From Otis tarda (taxonomy: Eukaryota; Chordata; Aves; Otidiformes; Otididae), in the NCBI GenBank assembly GCA_026413225.1, contig CM048572.1, forward strand, positions 4,030,001 through 4,094,000: DNA of 64,000 nt, given 5' to 3'. The position numbers were made by a program, and so were the translations under genes. Numbering within the stretch: the first letter of the stretch is position 1; the number at the start of each line of letters is the position of its first letter. A model generated the notes under the pieces. The model made no database searches. It was not told the DNA's origin and worked only from the letters and a program-made list of their open reading frames with translations. This document shows, piece by piece, positions 42,940-55,489 of the stretch.

Positions 42940-43190
42940 AAATTGTAATTCGCTGTCTTTCAGCTCTCCCTGTATATCATTTATAAGGATATATCGACTG
43001 CTATGGCTCATCTGTATCCCTCTAATCATTAATGAGGTGCCTTTCATGCCCTAAAGTTAAAGTCATAAAAGTGAAGTGTGTTTTCTAGTGCAGGTCCATT
43101 TTAGTTCTTTATACAAATGTCCTAGTGCCCTTTATAATGTATTTGCTATAAACCTTGACAGTATTATTTGTTTTGTTTTTCCATCGAAAT
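42940..43190. promoter_or_regulatory. Candidate non-coding regulatory block
   Basis: Contains TAATCATTAATGA (43023-43035), which includes the perfect palindrome TCATTAATGA, followed by AAAGTTAAAGTCATAAAAG and CCTTTATAATG. The AT-rich, frame-free character resembles a homeodomain-bound enhancer. Not verified. Confidence 0.35.
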
Positions 43191-46100
43191 GCAGGGTTGA
43201 GTGGAAACAGCCTCATTATCTGCCTATTTCTAAAGAGAATTCACGGTCTTTGAAAGGTGCTGTATTCACAGCCCTAGAGATAGAAATCCTTGTACGTACA
43301 GAAGAGGCCCAGCACAGGCAGGCAAATCGAGCCTCCCCGTTCCTTCTGTGGTGCTTTAAGTGATGAATGAGCGGTACTTCACTCATCTGTCCTGGACTTG
43401 TGGGTTCAGCAGCAGGCAGGCTCACCCACACCTTGTCTTTTCCGTTGTTAAAAGCAATGCTAGATGAAAGATTTTACCAAATCTAGGGAAATGAAAATTT
43501 GCTTTTTACAAAGTCAGTTCTCTCTTTTTTTTGACTTTGAGACAGTTAGCTTGTAACGAGCTGAGCCTTGTCCTCTTATTTGTATTGATCACATTGATCG
43601 CAGTCGTATCTGACAGTTAACTGAGTCCCCACTATAGCACATTCTTGGATTTTTTTGAGGTCTCATAACCAGGGTGTTTTTGTGGCTGGTTCTGATGCTT
43701 CCTTCCTTTCCTGGCTTTTGCTTTTAAGCTCTGCAGCAACAATCCCACCAGCCAACATCCACAAAACCTGCTGCAATTTCAAGGAAATGCTTCAGGTCAC
43801 GTTCTTCAGTTCCGGCACGAGCTGGCCTGTGCGGCTCTAACATGGGTAGTACTTCAGTCAAATGAGGTTTCACTACAACTGTCTTAAGTCAGGATGTACA
43901 ACTTGGTTTCAAGGAGGTTTAACTCAACTCGTGTCAGTATTTTAAACAGTAACATTGGTTACCCAGATATATAAGATCTAGCCCAGAATTTAAGTGCCAC
44001 GTTGAGGTCTGTAACCTTTTTCAATGCCTTTCTTTCTTTTTTGAGAAGTCTCTCATTAGGTACGTTCTCAGCCCTGACTTGTCTGGAAAGCAAACACAAC
44101 TATGTAGCCTTGTTCACACCTCTTGTGATGCCTCAGGAGATAAAGCGAGACAGTTCACTGAGGAAGTCCATCGGGAAGCAGGTGGACATGCATTTGCATT
44201 TCTTATCCCAGACTTCTTCATAAAAAACTTTGTTTCCTGGTGAGAAAAGGAATCTGCTACCACAAAAAAAAAAACTGTTAGAGAGAGAGAATTTGAAAAT
44301 ATACAGTAATAAGTAAATTAGGTTTTTAAGTAAAAGTTTATTAAGTAAAATAAATTAGGTTTACTGTCTTTTTCTTTTGCTAAAACCTACCATTCTCCAA
44401 GATAGGAAGAGCTCTGTCAGCCCAGCTGCATCTTCACAGCACGATAAGGATTGCTTTAAGCCCCCATAAGGCCTTTCCAGAATTGCTTACACTTGTCTAT
44501 TTAGATGGAGCCAATAGCTAGTCTCCTTCCTACACGTACCCACATGCGCGCATACACACACACACAACACCTCTTTCATGATCCTCCACCTCTTCAGAGA
44601 CCCTTCATAAGTAAGTCTCGGATATCATTCAATGTCCTTTGAAACCAAGGAGGGCCTTTATTTTGTCTTCAGTGGGCTCTGGCTGTGGGGCTTATCCTAA
44701 TTTTCAAGCAGGTTTATTTTCTTATTAAGAAATTCTTCTGAAGAATCTCAGAAAAAGTTAAAATTATGTTTGCACCTCCGACCTCTGCCTGGAAAGCACA
44801 ACACTGCCATATATCAGCATCAGTTCCGTGTCATGGATGTTTAAAGAGTTAAAAAGCTGCAAATGATTTTTCTAAAATCTCCTGTAACCAAGTTCAGTTC
44901 AACAAACTGCTCATGAATCTGTTTAAATTTTGTCAATCTCACTGGGAATCCACTACCTGTTTTGCTGAATCGCGACCAAAACACAGACCCAGCTCCTCCT
45001 TACCCACTGGGAAGGGCTGGGTTTATTTTCTCTTTCAATGCATTTAGCAGAGGTTTTTTAAAACTTAGTTGTAAGTGTGCAAGGTCTCGTGGCACAAAGT
45101 CGTGCAGCTGGAATTTGTTTTTAGAAGAGCTCTGCCCTGTATGTAGTTTATTAAAATCAGTGAATACACCGTCTGCTTTTCCCTCCCATTTTCAGTCACC
45201 TTTCCTGGTCTGGAAGAGCACTAGCCCTGCGATCCTCTTTGCACAGCTACTTTGGTTCCAGGATCCTCGGGTGGATTGTTGCTCTGGCGAGCAGGCAGGA
45301 CACTTCACCTCTTCCTGGGAATTGCTTGTACCATCCCGAAGTGCTTCAGCACCTCAGAAAACATTTTGCACCAGACAATATTTCTGTACTTATCTCTTTT
45401 GATCTTAGCAATTCAGCATCACAAAGGTATTGTTGAAAAATACATCTTAATGGGGAAAAAAAATGTTCCGAGTGGATCTTTTCCTTTGTCCTCTATCTGC
45501 CAATCTTCCTGCTGACAGCAACCCAGCTCATCAAGAGTCCTCTCTTTTACAGAGGATGGCCCAGAAACCTGCTAATAAGGTCTATTCAGAGGCAAATATC
45601 TTTTTTTTTGTTTGGAATTATGCTGTCTGTCCCTTTCTCTTTGTTATTGTGAAGGAAGCTAAGTACACGTACATAGAAGTACATAGAAGTGAGGTAAAAT
45701 AGTTTGGCTATTCCAGCACTTACATCTACACAGATCCTCAAGTGAGATTTTTTTCTCAGAGGATCGGAGGTTGAGTGCTAGGCTTTTTTTTCTTAATCTC
45801 ATTCTTACCTTTCAAGTTACTTGACATCTAAAGCAAAACATATCTTTCATAAAAATGAATGTTTACAGCTAATGGGTATAATTTTTAAAGCAGAGCAATT
45901 GGCAGGGACTGCTGAATGGTGCACCAGATACGGAAGTTTTTCACAGCTTGGGAGCTAATGAGTTGTAGACATTGGCAAATACTGACTTTTAAAATTAGAG
46001 CTACTATAGTTCAAAAGAGACAGATGGCTTTATTTATGAAAAAGGATTTAAGGACCACACACAGAAGACTCCACAAAAAGACAATGTGTTGTTGGAGACC

Positions 46101-47504
46101 ATATATCACAAAATGTGATATTTTAAACAGTTCAAATTTCAATTCCCTTTTCTTCACTGCCAGACAAATCTGATGCAGCTGCTTTTTCAAATCTAGGAAT
46201 ATTTGCACCTCAATTTTGTGTAACCAAATAAAAGCAAACTCAAAACAAGAGGAAACTTTGAGAGGTCACCTTTGAAGCTGGGAATGTTGTAGAGTTCACC
46301 TGGGGCCTGATTCAAAACTCTATGAACTAATTTCTGTTGATGCTGATGTGCTTCTCTCTCTCAGTGTCTCTTCCATTCAATACCCATCATCTCAAACTTT
46401 GGAAACATAAATTTAGTGAACAGTACTTTGACTTGCTTCCAGGTTCTTCTTACGCAACAGTCAAGGTAACTGGAGCACATTCCTTGGTAGAAAGGTTGCA
46501 ATGACAATTTGCCAGTGTTGTACTTGGCCATCACGTGAAAATACAACTTTGATCGTAGGTTTAGATGTCCCAGAGTTTACTGAGATTCCAGTTGCTGTTT
46601 TCCAGCAGAACTCAGAGCAGTAATGGGTAACAAGATGTGGTGTTGGGAGCAGAGGAGGGATAAAGCCATTCTTGTTTAGAAGAAGCTCTGCAGCAACATA
46701 TCACAGAGCACAGATCAGAAACGGATACAGAATGGCACAGACATGACAGCTTTTTCATTCATCCCGAAAACATCCAGAGCTGCACCAGGCTGGACATGTA
46801 GGGAGACAGGGATGCGATAGCACCATGATGGACAGCTGTGTGAAACCTGTGCTTGGTTTCAAATGAGGATCAAATAATAACCCAGAATGGTATGTGGCTG
46901 TTTGTGTTCTAAGGGGACGAACTCCTCGTAGGGGAAAATATTCCTCTTCTCCTGCTGCTATTTTCTTTCCCAGCTTTAAGAACAACTCCAACAATCTCTT
47001 TCCTGTCAGCACAGCATATGTCTCCTCTGCTCTGCTGTTATCTGAACAGAATACAGAATGGAAGCAATTTCCAGAAAGCACAGCAAATATTAAGACGTGC
47101 AGTTACTTGGCTCTCCTGAACGTAGTGTCACAGCTCGAATACTCATCGAGTCCAGATTGCTCCAGACAAGGAGGAAAATTCTGAACCTTTAGTTTTATGA
47201 GGTGAGTTGTTTATATGTCTTTCAGCCTTCATATGTCAGTGGTACTTTTACATTTGCTTGTTTTGGTGCCTGCATCTCCTGGAAAGCTGGGGATCCTGCG
47301 CTGTTGTGTCCATGCATCAGAGTCTCTGGCACTCACATCGCCATTTGTGACTATTCAAATGGCAAAGATCGTTTGTGTAAAGTGTCTTTTATTCTCTAGA
47401 GCACGGGAACAACATTGAGGTAGTGGTGCGAGTCGTGCAGAGGACAACAAGGTGGTCAGGAAGTTTTGAACTCCAAAGTTGAGATATCCAAATCTTAAGT
47501 CTCT
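43191..47504. other. Intergenic, no gene seen
   Basis: Mixed sequence. Noted are an ACATAGAAGT tandem pair (45671-45690), an 8-bp-arm inverted repeat (46103-46121), duplicated TAAATTAGGTTT words (44314 and 44351) and a short CA run near 44556-44572. The 146-codon plus frame at 44962-45402 has no recognisable domain. Confidence 0.55.
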
Positions 47505-47585
47505 GAGCAAGGTGCACTGGTTTAACCAGCTTTGAGCAGGGTGCTGGACCAGGGACCTCCAGAGCTCCCCTCCAGCCCAGGTGCC
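47505..47585 (+). mobile_element. CR1 3'-end remnant, sense
   Basis: TTTGAGCAGGGTGCTGGACC, AGGGACCTCCAGAGCTCC and CCTCCAGCCC match the CR1 3' end pattern GAGCAGGGGGTTGGACTAG, GACCTCCAGAGGTCCC, TTCCAACCC. The ATTCTATG tail is not recognisable. A short, old fragment. Confidence 0.6.
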
Positions 47586-49008
47586 AATGTGGAAAGCAGT
47601 GGATCTCAGTGGTTGAATTTTTGCCAGCCTGCTGTCCTGAGCAATGTACTCCAACACAAGAAGAGCTGCTGCAGTTCTGCTGGTAGTTTTCTCACCCTAA
47701 CCCAACGCGTTTCTGTCAGCCAGGCGCAGAACTACCCTAAGCCATCAGTGCTGCTTTTCCCATGGCTCTTGGAAGAGGTATCTTGAAGAAAGCATCTATA
47801 GAGCAGAGATTGGAGCTTCTGTGCGTATTGAAACCTCAATCTCCTAATAGCAAAGGAGCTATCAATGTCCTAATGGCGCTGTCTGTGTTCCCAGGAGGAG
47901 ATGGTGGCCACCACTGCACGTGCATGCAGAGCCTTGAGCACCCATTGCGTGACCATTGTTCGTAGCTGCACATTCTTCAGACTCTGGTTGTAGCTGGAGC
48001 CACCATACACAGGTGATGCCTGAGGCCAAGCAAAGATCTGGTTCCTGTTTGGAAAGAGCTTATTCTCTTTGACTTACTAGCAGCACCAGTAAGGTTTGTG
48101 TTTGTGGGTCTTCGTTCTCAAACTCCTGCTTTCAGTATAGTTAGCATGACGGAAGGGTTACAGCCACCTTAGGGCAATGACAGACAGACGTACCCATAAT
48201 GTCTGCTGCTCATTAAATAGCACTTCGGAAGTCCTGGGCTGAACGATCGTTATTCTGTAAGAAAGCAGAATTAATACGTAGATCTCCCCACTGGAAAACA
48301 AGACCTGACACCACAGGGACAAACAAGAAGCTGCAAGCTACTGTGAAAGGAAAGTTCTGTTGTCTTCAATATTCTGTAATCTTCAAATAAAGCATAATTT
48401 AGTCACTAAATATGAGCTCTTACTGCTGTAACGCTAAGACCAATATGACTACTGGCACTAAATGTAGCTGGGGATAAAAGCAGTAATAAGAAATTGCAGG
48501 AGAATAGTGCAGCACAGTCTAATTTCCAGAAAAATATGAGGAGGGTGGGGTGATATATTTATTTTAAGATTATGAAATTGCAGTGGTTTTTGGTTTTGTT
48601 CTGTTTTGGTTTTGTTTGTTTTTTTTTTTATTTAAAAAAAAATGCAGCAGAAGAGGACAAAAGGAAGATAAGTGGCTGACTCAGGCATTCCGAAATTAAT
48701 GCTGGAGCTTTCTGTTGTAGCCTGTCATTACTCTGTGGACTTGCAAAGCAAGAAAAAATGGAAGTAGTAAGTGAAGATGCCATTGAAACAAACTGTTCAG
48801 TTACAAGGGCTAAAAACCAGCTTGTTTTTATTAGCCCTTGCACATTTTTATTTGCTACTCATTTCTCATTATACAAGACATAGCTCTCTAGAGAGAGAGA
48901 AAATAGACACACGGAGAACCTAGCGACCTGTGCCTGGTATTTAGGCTTTGTATGTGCATTACTATGTTACATGGATTTATTATATACTAATAAATAGTAC
49001 AATAATAT
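47586..49008. other. Intergenic, no gene seen
   Basis: Apart from the GTTTT-rich tract, no recognisable element or exon. A short GAGAGA run lies at 48890-48900. Confidence 0.55.
48583..48650. repeat. GTTTT-rich / poly-T then poly-A tract
   Basis: Degenerate (GGTTTTT)n and (GTTTT)n units run into a T-run, then TTTAAAAAAAAAT. Low-complexity. Confidence 0.85.
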
Positions 49009-49085
49009 ATGAGATTTATATAGCACCTTTCTATTCCCAGAGATTTCAAAGCACTTTGAAAACAGCAGGACTTAATTGTCTTCTC
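49009..49085 (+). mobile_element. L2/MIR-type relic
   Basis: GATTTATATAGCACCTTTCT followed by GATTTCAAAGCACTTTGAAA matches the old amniote repeat segment TTTATATAGCGCCTTTCATC, then ATCTCAAAGCGCTTTACAAA. The later part is not recognisable. Confidence 0.55.
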
Positions 49086-49559
49086 ACTTTGCTGTTATGC
49101 ACTCTTGACTTCAGGGGGATTACTCTTGTTTTACGCTAAAAATATACAAGAATTTGTTACCTTCCCTCTGGACCACAGCTAAGAGGAATCACAGCAATTA
49201 TGAAAGATCACGTAGAAGTATGATAAGCCATTTAGGACAGAGAATGAAAATTAGGGTTTTTTTTGGCTTAACAGAAAAGAGTGTGCCATAGAAAAGCAGA
49301 ATATTATAAGCCACAACTGGAATTTGTTTGGGAGCTGTGACTCAGAACCTTTTTGTTCAAAGCATCTCTTAGTCTTACATGGCCAACCTTGACTTTACAT
49401 TTCATGGGGGCGAGGGCACTTTGGATACAGCACTAGAATATCAGTTTAGTGCTTGCAGTTGCTCACAGCCATCATCTTCTATTTATGGGGTGTCACCACA
49501 GTCATCCCTACTTTTGTGGGCAATGCCTACATGAGGTTCAGAATTTATAAAGTTATTTT

Positions 49560-49960
49560 CTAGCAAAAGATAAGTCCCTGTGAAACACTCTTTGAAAACA
49601 ATATTGCATTTTTTTTCATTAATCTATGAAATGTGTGTGATCTAAAATGTGCAGTAAAGAGATCAATGTCCTATAAAGAGGACAGTACATACTGCAGTAC
49701 TTGGAATAGTTTCCTCAGCTGGCAAATTAACATTTATTTAGCGTAACATCTTTTAAAAAGTGGATTTCCATTTTTACAAAAGCTGATGCTTTAAAAATGC
49801 ATGCCAAAAGTATTCCTATATTTTAAAATGTTTTACTGTTTAAAAATTTCCCTTGAAGTTATTTTTTTTTTTCGCTTGGTATGTAAGTGGTACAGTGCAA
49901 ATACGAAAATCATTTTCCTAAAATATTTTTGTTTTGATTAGAAGCACTTTCTAATTCCTA
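49560..49960. promoter_or_regulatory. AT-rich candidate non-coding element
   Basis: About 400 bp of strongly AT-rich DNA without a coding frame, including TTTCATTAATC, CAAATTAACATTTATTTAGC, AAAAATGCATGCC and several TTTAAAA words. It could be a conserved element or simply AT-rich spacer; there is no independent support. Confidence 0.25.
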
Positions 49961-52869
49961 AAAAATCCATAGTTGTCTCTCTAAGTTCTCTGCTATTTAA
50001 GTTCTTCTGTTTTGGTGTTTGACCTTCAGAGTCAGGAGGAAGGTAATCCCTTCCCTCTCTACCAGCTCAACTGGCTGAGGCACAGAAAAAAAAAAAGAGA
50101 GAATTGCTTATAGCTAAGGGGTTTTGTTGAGAAAACACATCACTGCTGTGGTTTAGAGCCAGGACTTTGCCTTCCGAACCCTGGATACTTACATTTGTGA
50201 GAAGAACAGAGCTGAGGGTGAGCTGCAAGTTTCAAGGTCTACAGTTGGTCTCCAGGTTCTCTCTACCATTGCCACAGTTCTGCTGTGTGGTGTTTTGGTT
50301 TTCTAAAGACAGAATTGCAGACAGCATGACAAGGATTGTTGAAAATGGATAGAGCTGCTAAGGGCAAATGGAGTAACAGCATTCCTGTGGGAAGATCCTT
50401 CATTTCATCACTTTGGCGGTCTTTGGATTGAGCAATATTTGTCCTTGAGAGCTGCACTCATTCATAAGCTTAGTTTAGTACAGGTGCAAGCTTCAGAAAA
50501 GCTTTTTTTTTTTGCTATTAACAAAGGACATAGATGTTTTCAGGGCCACGAGGGATAGATTTGTCCCCTCCCCTGCAGAGAGCTGTTATCGATTACTGCA
50601 TAGACAACCCGTGTTGAGCTGGGCTGGACTCACCTGGTGTCTCCACGTGGAGAGAGGGATGAGTTCCGTTAAGACAGCATCTGTGGTTTTGGCAGCGCCA
50701 GTGCGTTGCCATGTATCAGAAGATATCCTGAGGCCAGCCTCCCTGGAGTCCAGCTGGGTAGGATTCACTGAGGTTAGTGGGAGGTACTAGAGACTAAAAT
50801 TCAAATTGCAAACACAAAATATGGAAGAGGCTGAGAAAACCATGGCTGCCTGCAGTAACAAGAGGAGGGCATAGGCTGAGGAATCTTTAGCATATGACAC
50901 ATCCCCTTAAACAGCAGTGAATGAAGTATATGCCCTGTCTCAGGAAAAGGTCATTGACTCCATCCAAGATGATATAGGAGCAAGCATCTTAGGTTTTGCC
51001 TGTGTGCTAGGTAGCTCTTCGTCTCTGAACAACCTTCCCCTCTCTGCCCAACCCCTGCTTTTGCTGGTAAGGCCCCAGGTCTTGGAGCCATTTTGTCCAG
51101 GCAGCCACAAGAAACAGAAAAGATTTGAAAGTGAGGACTACATCTTCTCTGAGGAAATTACTAACGATCTGCAAACTTTACAGCACAACAAGTGAGAGCG
51201 AGTGGGTGAGGGCAATGTGCATGGGCTGTTTTAAAAATACACTTATTTGTTCTAAAGGCTGAAGTAGTGCTTTAGAGAGAAATAAAACAAGGAGGAGGAA
51301 GCATTAATAAACCAGGACTGTTGTGCAAGTGAACCGTTGCCTTCCCAAGGGAGCACTTACAAGCCCTACTGATGTGTGCCGGTTCTCCTTATCGCTCAGT
51401 GCTACCAGCTATTGTAATAAAAGTGGCCTTGTAACGCTCGGATGGGAGCTGCTGGCTGGGGTAATGACTGCACTCATCCAGCCCTCCTGGGAGAGGATTT
51501 GCCTTGGACCTGGTAGGGTCTTGGTCTTAGTCTGTGCCTTCCCACTTGCTGTTTATTGATCTCCAAGGAGAAGACTCCACCTGGAGTATTAAGGGTCATT
51601 TCTCACTGCCTGCTAGTTAAATAGCACAGGGCAAGCGGTAAATACTAACAGAAGAAAGAGGCTTTAATGCGTGCTCAGGAACTTGAAATGTGGTGGTTCT
51701 TCACAAATGAAAGGGATTCTCATCTCAGCTGAATAATTCTTGAACCTGTGGCATTGCACTGTTTTGTGTCAGATGTGTCCACGTTATTCAGAGGTGAGTT
51801 CCTATAAATGGTCTGGGAACAAAAGAGACTGCAACAGCATCCTTGAAAACAAATTCAACTTTAGAGGTAATATTACATACAAACTGAACTTACTCTCAGG
51901 AACCATTTGTGTGTGAATTCTGCCAAAATCTGTTTCAAGGCACGATAAAGAGGCTGATCTCTTTCTGTGCTGAACATCAGTGTTAGAAGAAATGGTAAGA
52001 TATACATTTATTGAACTGCTGTTTTTCCTGAATGTACCCGCTTTCAGCGGGTATCAAATCAAACCGGCTTGCTCCAGGCAACTCAGTCTCCCATGCATTT
52101 CACATAGCTGGGAAAGGGAAATTTGTTATAACCTTGCTCAGAGGTTGACTCATCTTTGTCGCAGGAATGACCTAGAATGGGAAAGAAGTCTTGAGGTCCA
52201 AAGCCTGCATGAGGGATGTCTCCAAACCCCAGGTAAGCCCCTGGTCTGTCATCAGCTTCAAGACAGTGCTCTGATGCTGAGAGAGCGTGGTCATGTCCAG
52301 GTCGGTGTTCTCCCTCTCCACTAATCGCTGAAGGAGCCCAGGTGACTTATCCAAACTGGTTAAGTGGTTAACATTTTGGGAGGTGAATCTGTGGCCTGGG
52401 GAGCTCTTGATGGCTTTCCCAAGGCTTCGTGAGGCCCTCAGAAAAATAAATATAACATCCTGGAATGATACGTTTGCTGTTGCTTTTTGTGAACAATAGC
52501 AATTTGCATTTTGTGTATAGGGAAAACATATTTCCCTATTAACCCTACAAAATGGTTGAAATCCTGGGATTTCTTTAGCCCTTGTGAGGTTGTTGAACAC
52601 TACTTTGAGGTCTGAATGTGCTAGCTCAGTCTATCTCTAGGTGCCAGGTCATGTTGTAGAAGGAGGTCCAGAAGTGACCATGAATGACAGTCAAAGAACA
52701 AAGTTGTTGGTTTTTCGTTTGGGTGGTTTTTTTGGGTTTTTTTTTTTTCTGATTTAGAGGTACATTGGTGTTCTGCAATAACACCAGCACACAGAGTTGT
52801 AGGGATGCTTCTAATTAACTTCTTGCATGGTCTTTATTAGTATTTGATTTGAATAGGTAATGAACTTAG
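49961..52869. other. Intergenic, no gene seen
   Basis: Mixed sequence with a G/T-rich low-complexity run at about 52705-52752. The 142-codon minus frame (52172-52600) and the 114-codon plus frame (51980-52324) overlap and show no domain. Confidence 0.55.
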
Positions 52870-53015
52870 TTATCCTTAGAACACTTCTGCAAAGGGAAAC
52901 TGAGGCACGGTGAGCCTGGGTGACTTGTCTCAAATTATATGAGGATTCTGAGAGAGATAGGACTTAGTATTGAGTCCCAATGTAGTTCCCTAACCACTGA
53001 GCCTTCCTCCTGTAG
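52870..53015 (+). mobile_element. L2/MIR-type 3' region relic
   Basis: GGGAAACTGAGGCACGGTGA, GGGTGACTTGTCTCAAATTA, TAGTATTGAGTCCCAATG and CCCTAACCACTGAGCCTTCC follow the classical order GGAAACTGAGGCACAGAGAG, GTGACTTGCCCAAGGTCAC, GAACCCAGGAGTCC, CTAACCACTAGACCAC. The copy is diverged but the final CTAACCACTGAGCC is distinctive. Confidence 0.72.
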
Positions 53016-54109
53016 CATTTTAGGAAAAGGCTGTAGAGCACTGCATGCTTCCTAATAAACGCCGCAATACTTCTCCTTATCCTGCTTGCAGAGTGCTCCC
53101 CTTGGAGGTGCTTTGGCTGGGATCCAAAGCTAAGATTTTCAGAAGTGACTAATGTTTCTGATACCTTGGAGTTTACAAAACAAATCCATGAAGTAGCAAA
53201 CCTAAATCTTTCTCCTCCCACAGAAGACAGAACACTCCCTCTTCCACAAGTTCCCGTTCATTATCACTAAAATAATTATCAGGCAAACAGCTGGGGAGTT
53301 CACATGTTTTTCACTCCCTCTGTCTTGCATCCAGGTTGAAGAGGGCATGGATGGAACATCTCCTCTTTATTGCTGGAGCCTATGGAGAATTAAAACAATT
53401 TTTTTGATCAAGTAATTTTGTAGTATAGGAATGATAATACTCCTCCTGAAATAACATTATAAGCGTAATTAAAAGAACTCCCAGAAGAAGAGAGTCAGCA
53501 GTTTCAAAAAAAAAAAAAATTCAACCTGATGTAAATAATAGTATGAAAGGGCAGGATAGAGACTTCCGAGTGCTTTATTTTGTGTTGTTTCTGCAGTAAT
53601 TCTGCTTGCAGAAAAAAAAATGCTGTAAAACATTGCTTCTCCACAAGGATGCCACACAACTATGCTTTAAATAGTTAAGCATTCAACAGAAAACTGACCA
53701 AACATAGTTTTATCTCGATCAGCCATGGTTAGGAGCATCATATTTCTGCACTGTCTTCAGGAGGTGGAAGCATCTCTCTGTACCACTTACTCCAGGGAAA
53801 AAGATGTGTGTGCTGCGGTTGCACCACCTGATCACAGCACCTCGGCGTTGAGCAGGAAGACGACCTTCAGCCATGTCCTCTCTCTGCCTGCCATCAGCTT
53901 CACAACCCCACTTATTCATGTATCTCAATAACTCACAAATAATGTTGAAGAATGTTCTTGTGTGTCTCCAGTGACGCAGGCCCCATGCCTGCCAAAGTTG
54001 CTGCCCACTGGACAAGTGCCTCTCCGGAAGGCATCCTGGGTCCATGGTAAAAGACCGGACCAAGATGCTGGGGGATTGTTTTTATTCATGGAACTGGAAA
54101 GCAAAAGTG
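53016..54109. other. Intergenic, no gene seen
   Basis: Mixed sequence with an A-run at 53506-53519. AT-rich enhancer-like words lie near 53260-53290 (ATTATCACTAAAATAATTATC region) and 53440-53480. No exon was recognised. Confidence 0.55.
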
Positions 54110-54415
54110 ACTCTGGAGTAGGATTTATTATCTAGGTTTATATAGTTTCATATAAACAATCACATTTTTAGTCAATCAGATGGATAAGGGATGAAAGCTG
54201 TTTTTTTTTTCCTCAGGAAAACTTACGTGACTTAAACTTGGTGACCAGCAAATCCCTTGCAGAAATGAACTTTGCTCAATCTGCATTCAACTATGTGAAA
54301 CTGGTATAATGTAATGGCTCTGCCAATTTAGTCACACATCTGATATTTACTAATGTGTTTTGATTTATTGGCTTTCTCAAACCACAGTAAAACTGTATTT
54401 TTGTATACTTTATTT
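54110..54415. promoter_or_regulatory. Candidate non-coding regulatory block
   Basis: An AT-rich block holding the inverted repeat GTTTATAT / ATATAAAC (54136-54157), AGTCAATCAGATGG (a PBX/MEIS-like arrangement) and TTACGTGACTTAAACTTGG. No coding frame. Assigned by motif density only. Confidence 0.3.
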
Positions 54416-55489
54416 CCTCCACAATCCCTAGCATGCACAGTTCCTGCTGGGCCTTCACAAATTAATCTCTGATATTTTTTCCTTGCATCTTGTACAAGCA
54501 GATAGCATCATCCATCTCATTTTGAAGTTGGTTGTGCTCCAACTTTCTGCTTTTCCTTTTTCTCTTTTCTACCGCCCGTCCCATAGTGCTTTCCAGGGGC
54601 ACATCTGTGTGTGTCCACCCCAGCCACGGCTTTGACTGTAGCCAGTCTCGGAGATGATCTTCCACATGAGAAACCACTCATGATGTCTGAGACCCCAGGC
54701 CAAGCTGGGCTCCCATCAAGTGAAGACAGGCATCAGGCATGGTCCAAGCCTGTCGGTTTGTGGTTAGAAGGTCCATGTGTTAAACCTCTAGGGCCCAATG
54801 CAGGGAATAGCACTGATTGTGCTGCCTCGTCTTTTGTGGGGGATGCCCCAAACCTGCTATTTGCTTAAATTTGTGTGTCCAGGACTTAGAGATGTATTTT
54901 CCAGAGGATGTTTAAAAGGAATTACAACTTGACTGGGGTGCTAGGGATAGATTTAAATTTAGATGCAATTTTCTGATTTTGCTTGTACAAAATCTGAGGA
55001 ATGATAAAATCCAGAAAATCGCCCTTGCTATTCTTTGCTGCTGTTGTTCTTTTCAAAGGCTTTGTTCGTTACACATTGATATAAATACCTAAAACAGGTA
55101 ATGGGCATTGTAAGCTCAATTCTGGATGTTCTAGGGATGGAGGAAGGTTATACAGAGGCAGTAATACAAGCTTTAATTTTGTCAGCTGTGTTTGAACGCT
55201 GGACTCACAGAATGGTTTAACGGCAGGATCTGGATGCTTTTTGATAACTTTTCCCCAATCCTTTTAGGGGCACCGACTGAGAGAGGGATAATAAAATTTA
55301 AGTGCCTCTGCTTAATTCACTGGAAACCATACGATCCACCACTGCGACAGCTCTTTTGAAGGGCTTGTTCCATTATCCCCGACAGTCTGGGAGCCCTGGT
55401 GCACAGACTACTGCAGAGCCCAGGCAACTATTTCCCAAAGCTGCTGGGATTTTTATGATTGCTTTATTTTAGACTACTTACAAACATAC
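54416..55489. other. Intergenic, no gene seen
   Basis: Mixed composition, no recognised repeat or exon. Confidence 0.55.

Noticed and set aside
46300-46345. Resemblance of GGGGCCTGATTCAAAACTC to a common vertebrate palindromic repeat (GGGCCTGATCCAAAGCCC)
   Set aside because: Only about 20 bp match and the second half is not recognisable, so it is too weak to annotate.
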